Assembly (NCBI RefSeq): GCF_016907835.1
Contig: NZ_JAFBCT010000001.1
Location: 3,162,001 to 3,226,000, forward strand
Reading direction: 5' to 3'
Length of the DNA stretch: 64,000 nt
From: Agromyces cerinus
GTDB lineage: Bacteria; Actinomycetota; Actinomycetes; Actinomycetales; Microbacteriaceae
Shown: positions 15,690 through 24,861 of the stretch, piece after piece
Layout: the number at the start of each line of letters is the position of its first letter
Position numbering within the stretch: the stretch's first letter is position 1
The notes under the pieces: model-generated
What the model was told of the DNA's origin: nothing
Database searches by the model: none
Seen by the model: only the letters and a program-made list of their open reading frames with translations
Made by a program: the position numbers and the translations under genes

Positions 15690-16601
15690 CTATGCGATCG
15701 GCGTCTTGGTGACCGTGAAGTTGAAGATACCCGTATCGAAGCGGTTGTAGCCCTCGTAGTCGATGAGTTCGTAGAGATCTGCCCGGTGCTGCATATCGTC
15801 GAGCTTGCCGACGAGCGAGCCCGTCGCCTCGATCTCGTCGAGGCCGCGCACCGCCGATCCCATCGCGAGGCGCAGCAGCGACACCGGCCAGATGACGAGG
15901 TTCATGCCCACATCGGCGAGCTGCTGCACGGTGAAGAGCTCGCTCTTGCCGAACTCGGTCATGTTCGCGAGCAGGGGCACGTCGACGGCGGCTCGAACCG
16001 CCTCGAACTCGGCGAGCGAGCGCATCGCCTCGGGGAAGATCGCATCGGCACCGGCGTCGACGAGCGCCTTCGCCCGGTCGACGGCGGCGGAGAGCCCGTC
16101 GACCGCGGCGATGTCGGTACGCGCCATGACGAGGAAGTTCGGGTCGCGGCGGGCATCGACGGCCGCGCGGATGCGCTGCAGCGCCGTCGACTCGTCGACG
16201 ACCTGCTTGCCGTCGAGGTGGCCGCACCGCTTCGGGTTCACCTGGTCCTCGATGTGGAGGCCGGCGAGCCCGGCGTCCTCCATCTCCTGCACCGTGCGGG
16301 CGACGTTCATCGGCTCGCCGAACCCGGTGTCGGCATCGATGATCGCCGGCAGCTCGGTCATGCGGGCGATCTGCCTGCCACGGCCCGCGACCTCGGTGAG
16401 CGTCGTGAGCCCGATGTCGGGCAGGCCGAGGTCCGCCGAGAGCACCGCGCCCGAGATGTAGACGCCCTCGAAGCCCTTCTGCTCGATGAGCCGAGCCGAG
16501 AGCGGGTTGAAGGCACCGGGGAACCGCATGATCTCGCCGGTCGCGAGCCGCTCGCGGAAGAGCCGGCGCTTCTCGGCCGGCGGGGTCGTGGAGTACAGCA
16601 T
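15690..16601 (-). CDS. prpB: Methylisocitrate lyase
   Basis: A 303-residue enzyme of the isocitrate-lyase/PEP-mutase superfamily. The catalytic cysteine is Cys126 in the PKRCGH loop, and DADTGFGEP (89-97) and HIEDQ (117-121) hold the Mg2+ site. It cleaves 2-methylisocitrate into pyruvate and succinate, the last step of the 2-methylcitrate cycle. ATG 16601 overlaps the prpD stop by one base (TGATG), indicating translational coupling. prpC follows after 47 bases. Length is normal for the family. Confidence 0.95.
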   Translation of the reverse strand: MLYSTTPPAEKRRLFRERLATGEIMRFPGAFNPLSARLIEQKGFEGVYISGAVLSADLGLPDIGLTTLTEVAGRGRQIARMTELPAIIDADTGFGEPMNVARTVQEMEDAGLAGLHIEDQVNPKRCGHLDGKQVVDESTALQRIRAAVDARRDPNFLVMARTDIAAVDGLSAAVDRAKALVDAGADAIFPEAMRSLAEFEAVRAAVDVPLLANMTEFGKSELFTVQQLADVGMNLVIWPVSLLRLAMGSAVRGLDEIEATGSLVGKLDDMQHRADLYELIDYEGYNRFDTGIFNFTVTKTPIA

Positions 16602-18139
16602 CAGAACAGCCCCTCGGGGATCTCGACGCCGACGAGTGCACCCGGCGCCACGGTGAAGGTGAGGCCGCCGAGCTCGTCGGGGCCGAGCTCGGGCAGCCGC
16701 TGCGCGACGTCGAGGAAGCGCTCGATCTCTTCGGGCGTGAGCGCCCACTCGGCGAGCGTGCGGAACTTCTGCACGTACTGCTCGCGCGCGAACGGCCGGG
16801 CGCCGAGCGGGTGGGCGTCGGCCACGGCGATCTCGTCGACGATCTCGCCGCCGTCGGCGAGCTTGATGACGACGCGGCCGCCGAACGCCTTCTCGGCGAT
16901 GTCGTTCGAGTGGTAGCGGCGCGTCCACTCCTCGTCTTCGACGGTCGTGACCTTCTTCCACAGCTCGACGGTGTCGGGGCGGTGCGCGCGCTCGGGCGAG
17001 TACGACTCGGCGTGATCCCACGAGCCGTCCTGCAGGGCGACGGTGAAGATGTACGGGATCGAGTGGTCGAGCGTCTCGCGCGAAGCATCCGGGTCGTACT
17101 TCTGCGGGTCGTTCGCACCCGAACCGATCACGTAGTGCGTGTGGTGCGAGGTGTGCAGGGTGATCGACTCGATGCGCGACGGGTCGTCGAGGATCAGCGG
17201 GTACTCGTCGTGGAGCTTGCGGGCGAGGTCGATCCAGGCCTGCGCCTGGTACTCGGCCGAGTGCTCCTTCGTGTACGAGTCGAGGATGGCGCGCTTGGCC
17301 TCCCCCACCTCGGGCAGCGGCACCTCGTAGGAGGCATCCGGCCCGTCGAGGAGCCACGCGATGACGCCGTCTTCACCCTCGTAGATCGGCACGGGGCTCG
17401 TCTGGCCGCGCATGGCGCGGTCGACCGCCTCGACGGCCATCTTGCCGGCGAAGGCCGGGGCGTGCGCCTTCCACGTCGAGATCTCGCCCTTGCGAGACTG
17501 CCGCGTCGCGGTCGTCGTGTGCAGCGCCTGGCCGATGGCCTGGAAGATCGTCTCCTGGTCGAGGCCGAGCAGGGTGCCGATGCCGGCTGCGGCCGACGGG
17601 CCGAGGTGGGCGACGTGGTCGATCTTGTGCTTGTGGAGCGAGATCGCCTTCACGAGGTCGATCTGGATCTCGTAGCCCGTGGCGATGCCGCGCACGACGT
17701 CGCGACCCGTGAGGCCGCGATTCGCGGCGAGGTGCTGGGCGACCGCGACGATCGGCGGGATGTTGTCGCCTGGGTGCGAGTACTCCGCCGCGAGGAAGGT
17801 GTCGTGGAAGTCGAGTTCGCGCACAGCCACCCCGTTGGCCCACGCCGCCCACTCGGGCGAGGTGCGGCGAGCGGCATCCGCACCGAAGACCGTTGCGCCG
17901 TCGCCGCCGATCGAGACGGGGTGGGCGAGCGCCTGGCTGCGCGCCGAGACGACGGGACCGCGGGCGATCGAGGCGGCCGCGACGGCCGCGTTGTCGATCA
18001 CGCGGTTCACCACCATGTCGACGACGTCGTCGTCGAGCTCGACCGGGTCGGTCGCGACGCTCGCGAGCTTCCAGGCGAGCTGGCCCTCGCGGGCGAGGTT
18101 CTCGTCGCTGCGGTGCGTGCGAAGGTGGTGGAGGTGCAT
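16601..18139 (-). CDS. prpD: 2-methylcitrate dehydratase, MmgE/PrpD family
   Basis: A 512-residue iron-sulfur-independent dehydratase of the MmgE/PrpD family ([38 protein letters not shown], then [20 protein letters not shown]). It converts 2-methylcitrate to 2-methyl-cis-aconitate; an aconitase encoded elsewhere would complete the step. It starts at ATG 18139 with GAAAGGG 8 bases before, 31 bases after the GntR regulator gene. The order gntR-prpD-prpB-prpC on one strand indicates a propionyl-CoA detoxification operon. Confidence 0.94.
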   Translation of the reverse strand: MHLHHLRTHRSDENLAREGQLAWKLASVATDPVELDDDVVDMVVNRVIDNAAVAAASIARGPVVSARSQALAHPVSIGGDGATVFGADAARRTSPEWAAWANGVAVRELDFHDTFLAAEYSHPGDNIPPIVAVAQHLAANRGLTGRDVVRGIATGYEIQIDLVKAISLHKHKIDHVAHLGPSAAAGIGTLLGLDQETIFQAIGQALHTTTATRQSRKGEISTWKAHAPAFAGKMAVEAVDRAMRGQTSPVPIYEGEDGVIAWLLDGPDASYEVPLPEVGEAKRAILDSYTKEHSAEYQAQAWIDLARKLHDEYPLILDDPSRIESITLHTSHHTHYVIGSGANDPQKYDPDASRETLDHSIPYIFTVALQDGSWDHAESYSPERAHRPDTVELWKKVTTVEDEEWTRRYHSNDIAEKAFGGRVVIKLADGGEIVDEIAVADAHPLGARPFAREQYVQKFRTLAEWALTPEEIERFLDVAQRLPELGPDELGGLTFTVAPGALVGVEIPEGLF

Positions 18140-18170
18140 GTTGACGGCCCTTTCAGAACTGTTCCAACGG

Positions 18171-18836
18171 TCAGGCTACGCGGTGCCCGTCAGGCTGACG
18201 AGACTCGATGGATGCGAGTGCGTGACGAAGACTCATGTGCAGGTGCACGTGGCTGGCGTGAGCGGCGAGCGACGCGTCGCCGGCGATGATCGCCTCGACG
18301 ATCAGGAGGTGCTCGGATGCCGCGGCGCGGAGCCGCTCGGGATTGTGACGAGCAAGTCGCCGCACCCGGGCGGAGTGCAGGCGCGCGCTGCGGAGCGCCG
18401 CGACGAGCATCGGGTTCGCGGTCGCCGCGTCGATCTCCTCGTCGAGCGCGTCGACGGTGTCGTAGTAGGTGCGCAGGCCCTCGTCGCCGCTGTCGACCAG
18501 CTCGGGCGCTGCCGCGAGTCGGTCATGGAGCTCGGTGAACCGGGCCGGGTCGCGCCGGGTCGCCGCGAGCCGGGCCGCCTGCTCCTCGAGTGCCTCGCGC
18601 AGTTCGTAGAGCGCGATGATGCTCGCGGGCGAGAGCTCGCTGACCTGCAGCACCCGTGCAGAGGCCGCGGTCGCGAGACCATCGGCCTCGAGTCGGGCGA
18701 GGGCTTCGCGCACCGGGGTGCGGGAGACGCCGAGCCGGTTCGCCTGTTCGACCTCGGCGAGCGCGGTGCCGGGTGCGAGCACGCCGTCGAGGATCTCCTC
18801 GCGGAGCTCCCGATACGCGCGTTCGCTGGCCCTCAT
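18171..18836 (-). CDS. GntR/FCD family regulator of the prp operon
   Basis: A 221-residue regulator. The GntR winged helix is at residues ~5-70 ([21 protein letters not shown]), and an FCD ligand domain follows (~80-210). Of the usual FCD metal ligands, the late His residues ([19 protein letters not shown]) are present. The FH pair in the middle is replaced by LDEE, so metal binding may differ. Being first in the operon, it probably senses a methylcitrate-cycle intermediate and represses itself and prpDBC. GGGAGG lies 8 bases before ATG 18836. Two ATGTATAC sites upstream are candidate operators. Confidence 0.9.
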   Translation of the reverse strand: MRASERAYRELREEILDGVLAPGTALAEVEQANRLGVSRTPVREALARLEADGLATAASARVLQVSELSPASIIALYELREALEEQAARLAATRRDPARFTELHDRLAAAPELVDSGDEGLRTYYDTVDALDEEIDAATANPMLVAALRSARLHSARVRRLARHNPERLRAAASEHLLIVEAIIAGDASLAAHASHVHLHMSLRHALASIESRQPDGHRVA

Positions 18837-18854
18837 GTGCAACCCTCCCCACTT

Positions 18855-18915
18855 ATGTATACGCTGCGGTGGAGGATCGCGCAAACTGTCACTCAGCTCA
18901 CGCTTGATGTATACA
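18855..18915 (-). promoter_or_regulatory. Two ATGTATAC sites, candidate GntR operators
   Basis: ATGTATAC occurs at 18855-18862 and 18907-18914, 52 bases (about five helical turns) apart. The second copy extends to the perfect palindrome TGTATACA (18908-18915). The region is unusually AT-rich for the window and holds the gntR-prp promoter. Confidence 0.5.
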
Positions 18916-18919
18916 AAGG

Positions 18920-20032
18920 CTACGCGGGCGGCCAGACCGGTTCGAAGCGCGCCTCGTCGAGCACCCGCGCTGCGAGGCCGGGATCGACCTCGGCGAGCGT
19001 CGACGGGTTCCAGCGCGGGTTGCGGTCCTTGTCGATGACCTGGGCGCGGATGCCCTCGCGCAGGTCGTGCTGCTCGATGAACCACGAGACGAGACGGAAC
19101 TCCTGCTCGAGAGCCTCTTCGAGGCTCCGCAACGTGCGCGCACGGCGCACCGCTTCGAGCGTCACGGTGAGCGCCGTCGGAGAGAGGGTCTCGAGCTCGT
19201 CGGCGGCGGCGGCCGCGTAGGCGGTCGCGCCGGGGTCGAGCGGATGGTGCGGGAACCCGCTCGACGAGCCGTCCGACCGCCCCTCGGAGAAGGCGCGCAG
19301 ACGCTCGATGACCTCGGCGACGGTCGGCGCCGAGTAGCAGGCGTCGACCCAGTCGCGGGCGAGTGCGAGCGCCGACGGGCCGGGTGTCTCGTCGAAGAGC
19401 ATGACGATCTCGGCGGGGCTGCCGGGGTCGGCGCGCTCGGCGAGCGCCTGGATGACGTGCGGCAGCCGCTCGGAGGGCACGAACGAGTCGGCGAAGCCCG
19501 CGTGCATCGCGTCCGCAGCGTCCATCGTGCGGGAGTTGAGGGCGAGGTGCACGCCGAGTTCACCCGGCGCCTTCGCGAGCAGCCAGCTTCCGCCGACATC
19601 CGGGGTGAATCCGATGCGGGTCTCGGGCATCGCGATGCGCGAGCGCTCGGTGACGATGCGGATCGAGGCGTGGCCGGCGAGGCCGATGCCGCCGCCCATG
19701 GTGATGCCGTCCATGATCGCGACGACGGGCTTCGGGTAGCGCGCGATCATCGCGTCGAGCCGGTACTCCTCACGGAAGAACTGCCGGGCCTCCGCGTGGT
19801 CGTCGTTCGTGGCGTACGTGTAGAGCTCGCGGATGTCGCCGCCCGCGCAGAAGCCGCGCTCCCCCGCGCCGTCGAGCACGACGACCCCGACTTCGGAGTC
19901 GTTCCGCCAGAGCTCGAAGATCGCGCTGAGCTCGACGATCATCTCGTAGCTCAGGGCGTTCAGCGCCTGCGGACGGTCGAGCGTGACGTGGCCGACACCG
20001 TCGGCGACGCTCGCAGAGATGTGGTCGCTCAC
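18920..20032 (-). CDS. Enoyl-CoA hydratase/isomerase family, 3-hydroxyisobutyryl-CoA hydrolase-like
   Basis: A 370-residue crotonase-fold protein. The oxyanion-hole loops are visible as GFCAGGDIREL (~60-70) and IMDGITMGGGIGLAGH (~107-122), followed by PETRIGFTPDVGGSW. The length and the C-terminal ~100-residue extension (FIEQHDLREGIRAQVIDKDRNPRWNP) are typical of 3-hydroxyisobutyryl-CoA hydrolase in valine breakdown, which feeds propionyl-CoA and fits the prp neighbours. GTG at 20032 is the likely start; no strong ribosome site is seen. Its stop lies 5 bases from the distal GntR site. It diverges from lysE across a tandem repeat. Confidence 0.88.
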   Translation of the reverse strand: MSDHISASVADGVGHVTLDRPQALNALSYEMIVELSAIFELWRNDSEVGVVVLDGAGERGFCAGGDIRELYTYATNDDHAEARQFFREEYRLDAMIARYPKPVVAIMDGITMGGGIGLAGHASIRIVTERSRIAMPETRIGFTPDVGGSWLLAKAPGELGVHLALNSRTMDAADAMHAGFADSFVPSERLPHVIQALAERADPGSPAEIVMLFDETPGPSALALARDWVDACYSAPTVAEVIERLRAFSEGRSDGSSSGFPHHPLDPGATAYAAAAADELETLSPTALTVTLEAVRRARTLRSLEEALEQEFRLVSWFIEQHDLREGIRAQVIDKDRNPRWNPSTLAEVDPGLAARVLDEARFEPVWPPA

Positions 20033-20049
20033 GAGTGCCACCGTAGCCG

Positions 20050-20210
20050 CATCCCGCTGTGCGTGCGGGGAGCGTGCGGGGAGCATGCGGGGATGGTCCC
20101 CATGGAGGTCCATCCCGCTGCGCGTGCGGGGAGCATGCGGGGATGGTCCCCATGGAGGTCCATCCCGCTGCGCGTGCGGGTAGCATGCGGGGATGGTCCC
20201 CATGGAGAAC
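20050..20210 (+). repeat. Tandem 50-bp repeat duplicating the lysE promoter and start
   Basis: Three units lie head to tail: 20050-20110 (61 bases, with an extra internal 11-base repeat), 20111-20160 and 20161-20210 (50 each). Every unit contains GCATGCGGGGATGGTCCCCATGGAG, that is, the -10 region, spacer and both start codons of lysE. The last unit has -10 TAGCAT; the two upstream units read GAGCAT. Because 50 is not a multiple of three, the upstream ATGs are out of frame with lysE. Confidence 0.9.
20181..20186 (+). promoter_or_regulatory. -10 TAGCAT of leaderless lysE
   Basis: TAGCAT, then GCGGGG, then ATG 20193. The equivalent hexamers in the two upstream repeat units have lost the first T. 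Confidence 0.55.
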
Positions 20211-20831
20211 CTCTGGGCGTTCGTCGTCGCATCGGTCGTGCTCATCGTGATCCCCGGCCCGAGCGTGCTGTTCGTGATCGGGCGCTCGCTCGCGCTCGGG
20301 CGGCTCGGCGGCCTGCTCAGCGTGGTCGGCAACGCACTCGGCATGGTGCCGCTCGTCGCCGCCGTCGCGCTCGGCGTCGGCGCGATCGTCGCCCAGTCGG
20401 TCGTGCTCTTCACGATCATCAAGTTCGCGGGCGCGGCCTACCTCGTCTACCTCGGGGTGCAGGCCATCAGGCACCGAGCGGATGCCGCGGCATCCGTCGA
20501 CGGCAAGGCCGCGCCGCGCTCGCACTGGCGACAGCTCGGCGAGGGGTTCATCGTCGGCGTCACGAATCCCAAGACCATCGCGTTCTTCGTGGCCGTGCTG
20601 CCGCAGTTCGTGTCGTTCTCGGCGGGGTCGATCCCGCTGCAGCTGTTCGAGCTCGGCCTCGTGTTCATCGTGCTCGCGCTGCTCTGCGACTCGGTGTGGG
20701 CACTCGCTGCGAGCGCCGCACGCGGATGGTTCGCCCGTTCCCCCAAGCGGCTCGAGCACCTCTCGGCGACGGGCGGCGTCATGATGATCGGCCTCGGCGG
20801 GGTGCTCGCGCTCAGCGGCAACAAGCACTGA
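20193..20831 (+). CDS. LysE family amino-acid exporter
   Basis: A 212-residue protein with six membrane segments and the family hallmark PGPSVLFVIGRSLALGRLGG near 21-40. Others are GNALGMVPLVAAVALGVG and the central cytosolic loop (~85-110) before GFIVGVTNPKTIAFFVAVLPQFV. LysE/RhtB proteins export amino acids or homoserine lactones; the substrate is unknown. It starts at ATG 20193 (leaderless spacing) or ATG 20202, both within the third copy of a tandem repeat that duplicates this start region. It converges with the HAD gene, 22 bases away. Confidence 0.92.
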   Translation: MVPMENLWAFVVASVVLIVIPGPSVLFVIGRSLALGRLGGLLSVVGNALGMVPLVAAVALGVGAIVAQSVVLFTIIKFAGAAYLVYLGVQAIRHRADAAASVDGKAAPRSHWRQLGEGFIVGVTNPKTIAFFVAVLPQFVSFSAGSIPLQLFELGLVFIVLALLCDSVWALAASAARGWFARSPKRLEHLSATGGVMMIGLGGVLALSGNKH

Positions 20832-20853
20832 GCACGTCGACGACGCGGCCGCC

Positions 20854-21459
20854 CTAGGACGCAGGCGGTCGCACCTCGACACCCGCAGCCCTGAGGTCAT
20901 CGCGAAGGCCGTCGACGCCGTCGAACAGGTGGGTGCGCATCGAGAGCCGGTCAGCGCCGACGAGTTTCGAGGCGGAGTCGTCGGTGAAGAACACCTCGGC
21001 GGCCGTCACCCCGAGAGCATCGAGCACATGCTCGAACGCGCGGACATCGGGCTTCACGAAGCCGATCTCGGCCGAGTTGAAGATCGCATCGAACCGGCCG
21101 GCGATGCCCATCGCCGCGATCTCCGCCGGGATGGTGTCGGTGCCGTTCGTGAGCACGGCTGTTCTGAGCCCCAGGGCGCGGACCTCGTCGGACAGGTCGA
21201 GCAGCGCCTCGTCGACGGCGGCGGGTTGCACGCCCCACTCCTCGGCCGCCGACGCGCTCCCGGCCGATTCGCTGACCTGTCGCACCCACTCGGCTCGGGT
21301 GATCCGGCCGGTCGTGACCTCCTCGATCAGCGGTTTCGCGAAGGCGATGCCTTCGATCGTGCCGGCAGCCAGCCCATGACGGCGTTCGATGTCGGCCAGG
21401 TGGCTCGGGTCGAAATGCCGGATGACGCCGTCGAGGTCGAAGAGCACAACGTGGATCAT
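20854..21459 (-). CDS. HAD-IA family hydrolase
   Basis: A 201-residue phosphatase-like protein with the four HAD motifs: FDLDGV (nucleophile Asp8, general acid Asp10), VLTNGTD, KPDVRAFEHVL and FFTDDSASKLVGA. A helical cap lies between motifs 1 and 2. It probably dephosphorylates a small metabolite; the substrate is unknown. AGAGG lies 8 bases before ATG 21459. It stands alone between lysE (convergent) and a repeat-rich gap that ends at the symporter gene. Confidence 0.9.
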   Translation of the reverse strand: MIHVVLFDLDGVIRHFDPSHLADIERRHGLAAGTIEGIAFAKPLIEEVTTGRITRAEWVRQVSESAGSASAAEEWGVQPAAVDEALLDLSDEVRALGLRTAVLTNGTDTIPAEIAAMGIAGRFDAIFNSAEIGFVKPDVRAFEHVLDALGVTAAEVFFTDDSASKLVGADRLSMRTHLFDGVDGLRDDLRAAGVEVRPPAS

Positions 21460-21491
21460 TCGACGATCCTCTCGCAGATGCGGGGAAGCAG

Positions 21492-21561
21492 AGTGGGCCG
21501 CGAGGGCGCCGTACCGAGCTCGCCCCCACGAGATCTCGATACGGCCGCCTCGCGGCCCACT
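21492..21561. repeat. Long imperfect palindrome, about 31-33-base arms
   Basis: The arm 21492-21522 (starting AGTGGGCCGCGAGG) pairs with 21529-21561 (ending CCTCGCGGCCCACT) around a 6-base loop with a few mismatches. The inner part, CGAGATCTCGATACG, resembles the GTATCGAGA core of the repeats at 25927, 29262 and 31310, so this may be a distant member. Confidence 0.65.
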
Positions 21562-21567
21562 CCGAGC

Positions 21568-21587
21568 GGCGGGGCCGAAGCCCCGCC
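21568..21587 (-). terminator. 8-bp GC hairpin with CGAA loop after the symporter gene
   Basis: GGCGGGGC-CGAA-GCCCCGCC is perfect and begins 9 bases past the symporter stop. No T-run follows. Together with the long palindrome behind it, it should stop transcription before the HAD gene. Confidence 0.65.
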
Positions 21588-21595
21588 GTGCGTGC

Positions 21596-23137
21596 CTACT
21601 CGGCCGCCGGTCGGGTCGCGCCGGGCGCCGCGACCGGGGCCGCGGCACCTGGCGTCGCCGCGTCGACGTCCGCATCGGCACCGGCCGCTTCGTCGTCGTA
21701 GCGGCCGGCGAGGCGGTCGTTCCAGATCTTCAGCACCGAGGCCGGGGTCTTCGGCGTCAGCAGGCTGACCACGATGTAGACCAGCAGGCTGGCGCCGAGG
21801 CCGAAGTAGATCGGCTCGTTCGCGAGCACGTTGCCCATGATCGCCATCGTGCCGAGGGTGACGACCGTTCCCACGCCCATCGACCAGAGGGCGCCGGCGC
21901 CGGTGGCGCGCTTCCAGACGAATCCGCCGAGGATCGCCACGAGCAACCCGCCGACGAGGATGTCGTAGGCGACGGTGAGCGCCGCGACCACGTCGTTCAG
22001 CAGGGCTGCCACGATGATCACGGCGATGCCGAGCACCATCACGTACAGGCGGTTCGAGCGCACGTCGTGCTCGGGGTTCGCGTTGGCCGCGGCATCCGCT
22101 GCACTGCGACCGAAGAGTCGCTTGACGAGCGGCATGACGTCGGCGCGGGCCACCGTCGCGGTCGCGATCAGTGCGCCCGAAGCGGTCGACATCATCGCGG
22201 CGACGGCCGCCGCGAGCACGATGCCGCTGAGACCCACGGGCAGGATCTGCTGCGTGATCGCGGCGTACACGTCGTCGCTCGCCTCGATGCCCGGCAGGAA
22301 CGCCGCGGCCGACATGCCGATGACGGCACCGGCGACGCCGTAGAGCAGGCAGTAGACGGCCGCAGCCGTGCCGCCCCACTTGGCGACCTTCGGCGAGCGC
22401 GCGGTGAACACGCGCTGCCAGATGTCCTGGCCGATGAGCATGCCGAAGGTGTAGATCACGAAGAAGGTGATGATCGTGTCGACGCCGATCGCGCCCAGGT
22501 CGAACGCGGCTGCGCCGAGGCGGTCGACGATGCCCTCGTACCCGCCCGCGTTCGCCCACGCGAACGGCAGCAGCAGGAAGAAGACGCCGATCGTCTTCAG
22601 CACGAACTGCACCATGTCGGTGAGCGTGATCGACCACATGCCGCCGATCGAGGAGTACAGCATGACGATGCCGCCGCCGATGATGACCGAGATCGTGCGG
22701 TCGGTGCCGAAGAGCACGTTGAAGATCGTCGCGTAGGCGATGGTCGACGTCACCGAGAGCATGAGCGTGTACGCCATCATCACGATGCCCGAGGAGCTCG
22801 TGGCGTTCATGCCGTAGCGGAGCTTCAGCATCTGGGCGACGGTGTACACCTTCAGCTTCTGGATGCGCGAGGCGAACAGGATGCTGAGGAGGAAGAGGCC
22901 CACGGCGATCGAGACGACGAGCCACATGCCCGAGATGCCGTACTTGTAGCCGAGGCCCACGCCGCCGACGGTGGACGCACCGCCGAGCACGACCGCGGCC
23001 ATGGTGCCGGTGTAGAGGCCGGGGCCGAGGCGGCGGCCGGCGACGAGGAAGTCGGCCGAGTTCTTGGTGCGGCTCTTGCCCCACCAGCCGAAGAGCAGCA
23101 TCGCTCCCAGGTAGATGATGATGATCGCGATATCCAT
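21596..23137 (-). CDS. Sodium:solute symporter (SSS family)
   Basis: A 513-residue membrane protein with about 13 hydrophobic segments and the SSS hallmarks: FLVAGRRLGPGLYTGTMAAV near 29-48, GGASTVGGVGLGYKYG, and the sodium-site helix with MMSTASGALIATATVARAD near 315-333. The hydrophilic Ala/Asp-rich tail is cytosolic. It takes up a solute with Na+. It follows the agmatinase-family and TPP-enzyme genes on the same strand, so the solute may be a guanidino acid or arginine-derived compound, as in guanidinopropionate operons of other bacteria (inference). AAAGGATC precedes ATG 23137. Confidence 0.92.
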   Translation of the reverse strand: MDIAIIIIYLGAMLLFGWWGKSRTKNSADFLVAGRRLGPGLYTGTMAAVVLGGASTVGGVGLGYKYGISGMWLVVSIAVGLFLLSILFASRIQKLKVYTVAQMLKLRYGMNATSSSGIVMMAYTLMLSVTSTIAYATIFNVLFGTDRTISVIIGGGIVMLYSSIGGMWSITLTDMVQFVLKTIGVFFLLLPFAWANAGGYEGIVDRLGAAAFDLGAIGVDTIITFFVIYTFGMLIGQDIWQRVFTARSPKVAKWGGTAAAVYCLLYGVAGAVIGMSAAAFLPGIEASDDVYAAITQQILPVGLSGIVLAAAVAAMMSTASGALIATATVARADVMPLVKRLFGRSAADAAANANPEHDVRSNRLYVMVLGIAVIIVAALLNDVVAALTVAYDILVGGLLVAILGGFVWKRATGAGALWSMGVGTVVTLGTMAIMGNVLANEPIYFGLGASLLVYIVVSLLTPKTPASVLKIWNDRLAGRYDDEAAGADADVDAATPGAAAPVAAPGATRPAAE

Positions 23138-23191
23138 CGTTGGATCCTTTGCGTCAGGGTTCGGTCGGGTATTGGGTCGGGTGGATCAGTC

Positions 23192-23220
23192 GGATGCCGC
23201 GGGCGGGCGCCGCGCCATCC
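23192..23220 (-). terminator. Imperfect hairpin between TPP-enzyme and symporter genes
   Basis: GGATGCCGCG pairs with CGCGCCATCC (one mismatch) 10 bases past the TPP-enzyme stop. It may lower symporter expression relative to the enzymes, or protect the upstream message. Confidence 0.35.
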
Positions 23221-23229
23221 GGGTGTGCA

Positions 23230-24861
23230 TCAGTACAGGTGCGTCGCCGCGAACATGCGCAGCAGTGCGGGCACGACCACGACGGCCGGGCCGGGCTCGT
23301 CGAAGGTGCGGGCGATGGTCGCGCCCACGTCTTCGAGGGTCGACTCGTGGGCCGTCACGCCGAACGAGCGTGCGAGGGCTGCGAAGTCGGGGCGGGCGAG
23401 TTCGGTGGCGGTGGCCTGTCCGAACTCCTCCGTCATGTACTCGCGGAGGATGCCGTAACCTCCGTCGTCGATGATGAGCCAGGTCACGTCGGCGTCGTGC
23501 TGGCGGGCGGTGGCGAGCTCGGCGATGGAGTACATCGCCCCGCCGTCGCCCGAGACCGCGAGCGTGCGACGACCCGAGCCGATCGACGCCGCGAGCGCCG
23601 CGGGGAACGCGAAGCCGAGGCCGCCCGACCCCTGCGCGGAGTGGAACTCGCCCTGCTTCGGGTCCCATGCCGACCACGCCCAGTAGCCGGCGATCGTCAT
23701 GTCCCAGAAGGTGTGGGCGTCGGCGGGCACCGCTGCCCGCACGTCGGCCATGAGCGAGAGCTCGGGGCCGAGGTCCTGTGCGGCGAGTCGCGCCTCGACG
23801 TCGGCACGGAGCCTGGCGGCGATGTCGGCGCCGCGCGCCGGGGCATCCGCGGGCCTGGCCGGCAACCGATCGGCGATGGCCGACAGGGCGAGCGCGGCAT
23901 CGGCGTGGATGCCGAGGCCGGGGTAGTTGGACTCGAGCACGCGCGGCTCGGCGTCGACCTGGATGAGCCGGCCGCGCGGCGCGAACGTGAAGTAGTTGCT
24001 CGTGACCTCGCCGATCGAGGTGCCGACGGCGAGCAGCACGTCGGCCTCCTCGAGGAGTTCGGTCGTGTGCCGGTCCTCGATCCAGGATGCCGCGGAGAGC
24101 GGGTGGTCGAAGGCGATGGCGCCCTTGCCGCCGACGGTCGAGACGACCGGGGCGTCGAGCGCCTCGGCGAGACGGCGCAGCGCCGCGCGACCGCCCTCCG
24201 AGCGGCGCACGCCGCCGCCCGCGAGGATCACGGGCAGGCGCGCCCCGGCGAGGAGCGCGGCCGCCTCGTCGATGAGTTCGGCCCGCGGCATCCGCTCGGC
24301 GATCGAGGTGACCGCCGAGCGGACGGGCGGCACATGCGTCGCCTCGAGCAGCACGTCCTCGGGGATCTCGACCCAGGTGGGACCGGCCGGAGCCGCCTGG
24401 GCGAGCGCCCACGCATCGGCGAGCGCCGATGGGATGTGCGCGGCCTCGCGGATGACGGCCGTGCTCTTCGTCACGTTCTGCGCGCTGCGCTGCTGGTCGT
24501 CGAGCTGGTGCAGCAGGCCCTTGCGGGTGCCGCCGAGTCCGCGGCGCGGCACCTGGCTCGTGATCACGAGCAGCGGCACGCCCGTGGCGTACGCCTCCTG
24601 CAGCGCGCCGAGCGCGGTGAGCGCACCCGGGCCCGTGGAGAGGAACAGCACGCCGACCTCGCCGGTGGCGCGCGCGTACCCGTCGGCGCCGAACGCCGAG
24701 TTGTTCTCGACGCGCGAGCTCACGAACTCGAGGTCGCTGCGCCGGATCGCGTCGAACAGGCCGAGCGCGTGCTGGCCCGGGATGCCGAAGACGTGCGAGA
24801 CGCCGAGTGCTTCGAGGGTCTCGACGACGACGTCGCCGCCATTGCGCACGTGCTCAGGCAT
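23230..24861 (-). CDS. Thiamine diphosphate-dependent enzyme, acetolactate synthase-like
   Basis: A 543-residue three-domain ThDP enzyme. The N-terminal domain has [12 protein letters not shown] and the catalytic Glu in [20 protein letters not shown]; the middle domain has [14 protein letters not shown]; the C-terminal domain has [14 protein letters not shown] with the cofactor Mg2+ motif. It overlaps the agmatinase-family gene by 8 bases, so the two are translated together. True acetolactate synthase is unlikely in this setting. The Pseudomonas 2-ketoarginine decarboxylase AruI belongs to this family and would fit beside a ureohydrolase, but that assignment is inference. Confidence 0.88.
   Translation of the reverse strand: MPEHVRNGGDVVVETLEALGVSHVFGIPGQHALGLFDAIRRSDLEFVSSRVENNSAFGADGYARATGEVGVLFLSTGPGALTALGALQEAYATGVPLLVITSQVPRRGLGGTRKGLLHQLDDQQRSAQNVTKSTAVIREAAHIPSALADAWALAQAAPAGPTWVEIPEDVLLEATHVPPVRSAVTSIAERMPRAELIDEAAALLAGARLPVILAGGGVRRSEGGRAALRRLAEALDAPVVSTVGGKGAIAFDHPLSAASWIEDRHTTELLEEADVLLAVGTSIGEVTSNYFTFAPRGRLIQVDAEPRVLESNYPGLGIHADAALALSAIADRLPARPADAPARGADIAARLRADVEARLAAQDLGPELSLMADVRAAVPADAHTFWDMTIAGYWAWSAWDPKQGEFHSAQGSGGLGFAFPAALAASIGSGRRTLAVSGDGGAMYSIAELATARQHDADVTWLIIDDGGYGILREYMTEEFGQATATELARPDFAALARSFGVTAHESTLEDVGATIARTFDEPGPAVVVVPALLRMFAATHLY

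Noticed and set aside
16811..18289. A 492-codon plus-strand frame opposite prpD
   Set aside because: It mirrors the codon bias of prpD, which has strong family motifs, an operon position and a ribosome site; the antisense protein shows none.
20050..20210. CRISPR-like array
   Set aside because: The units are tandem without unique spacers and contain a gene start; there are only three copies and no cas gene.
21389..23458. A 689-codon plus-strand frame opposite the symporter
   Set aside because: Its translation is His/Asp/Arg-rich low complexity, the complement of membrane codons; not a plausible protein.
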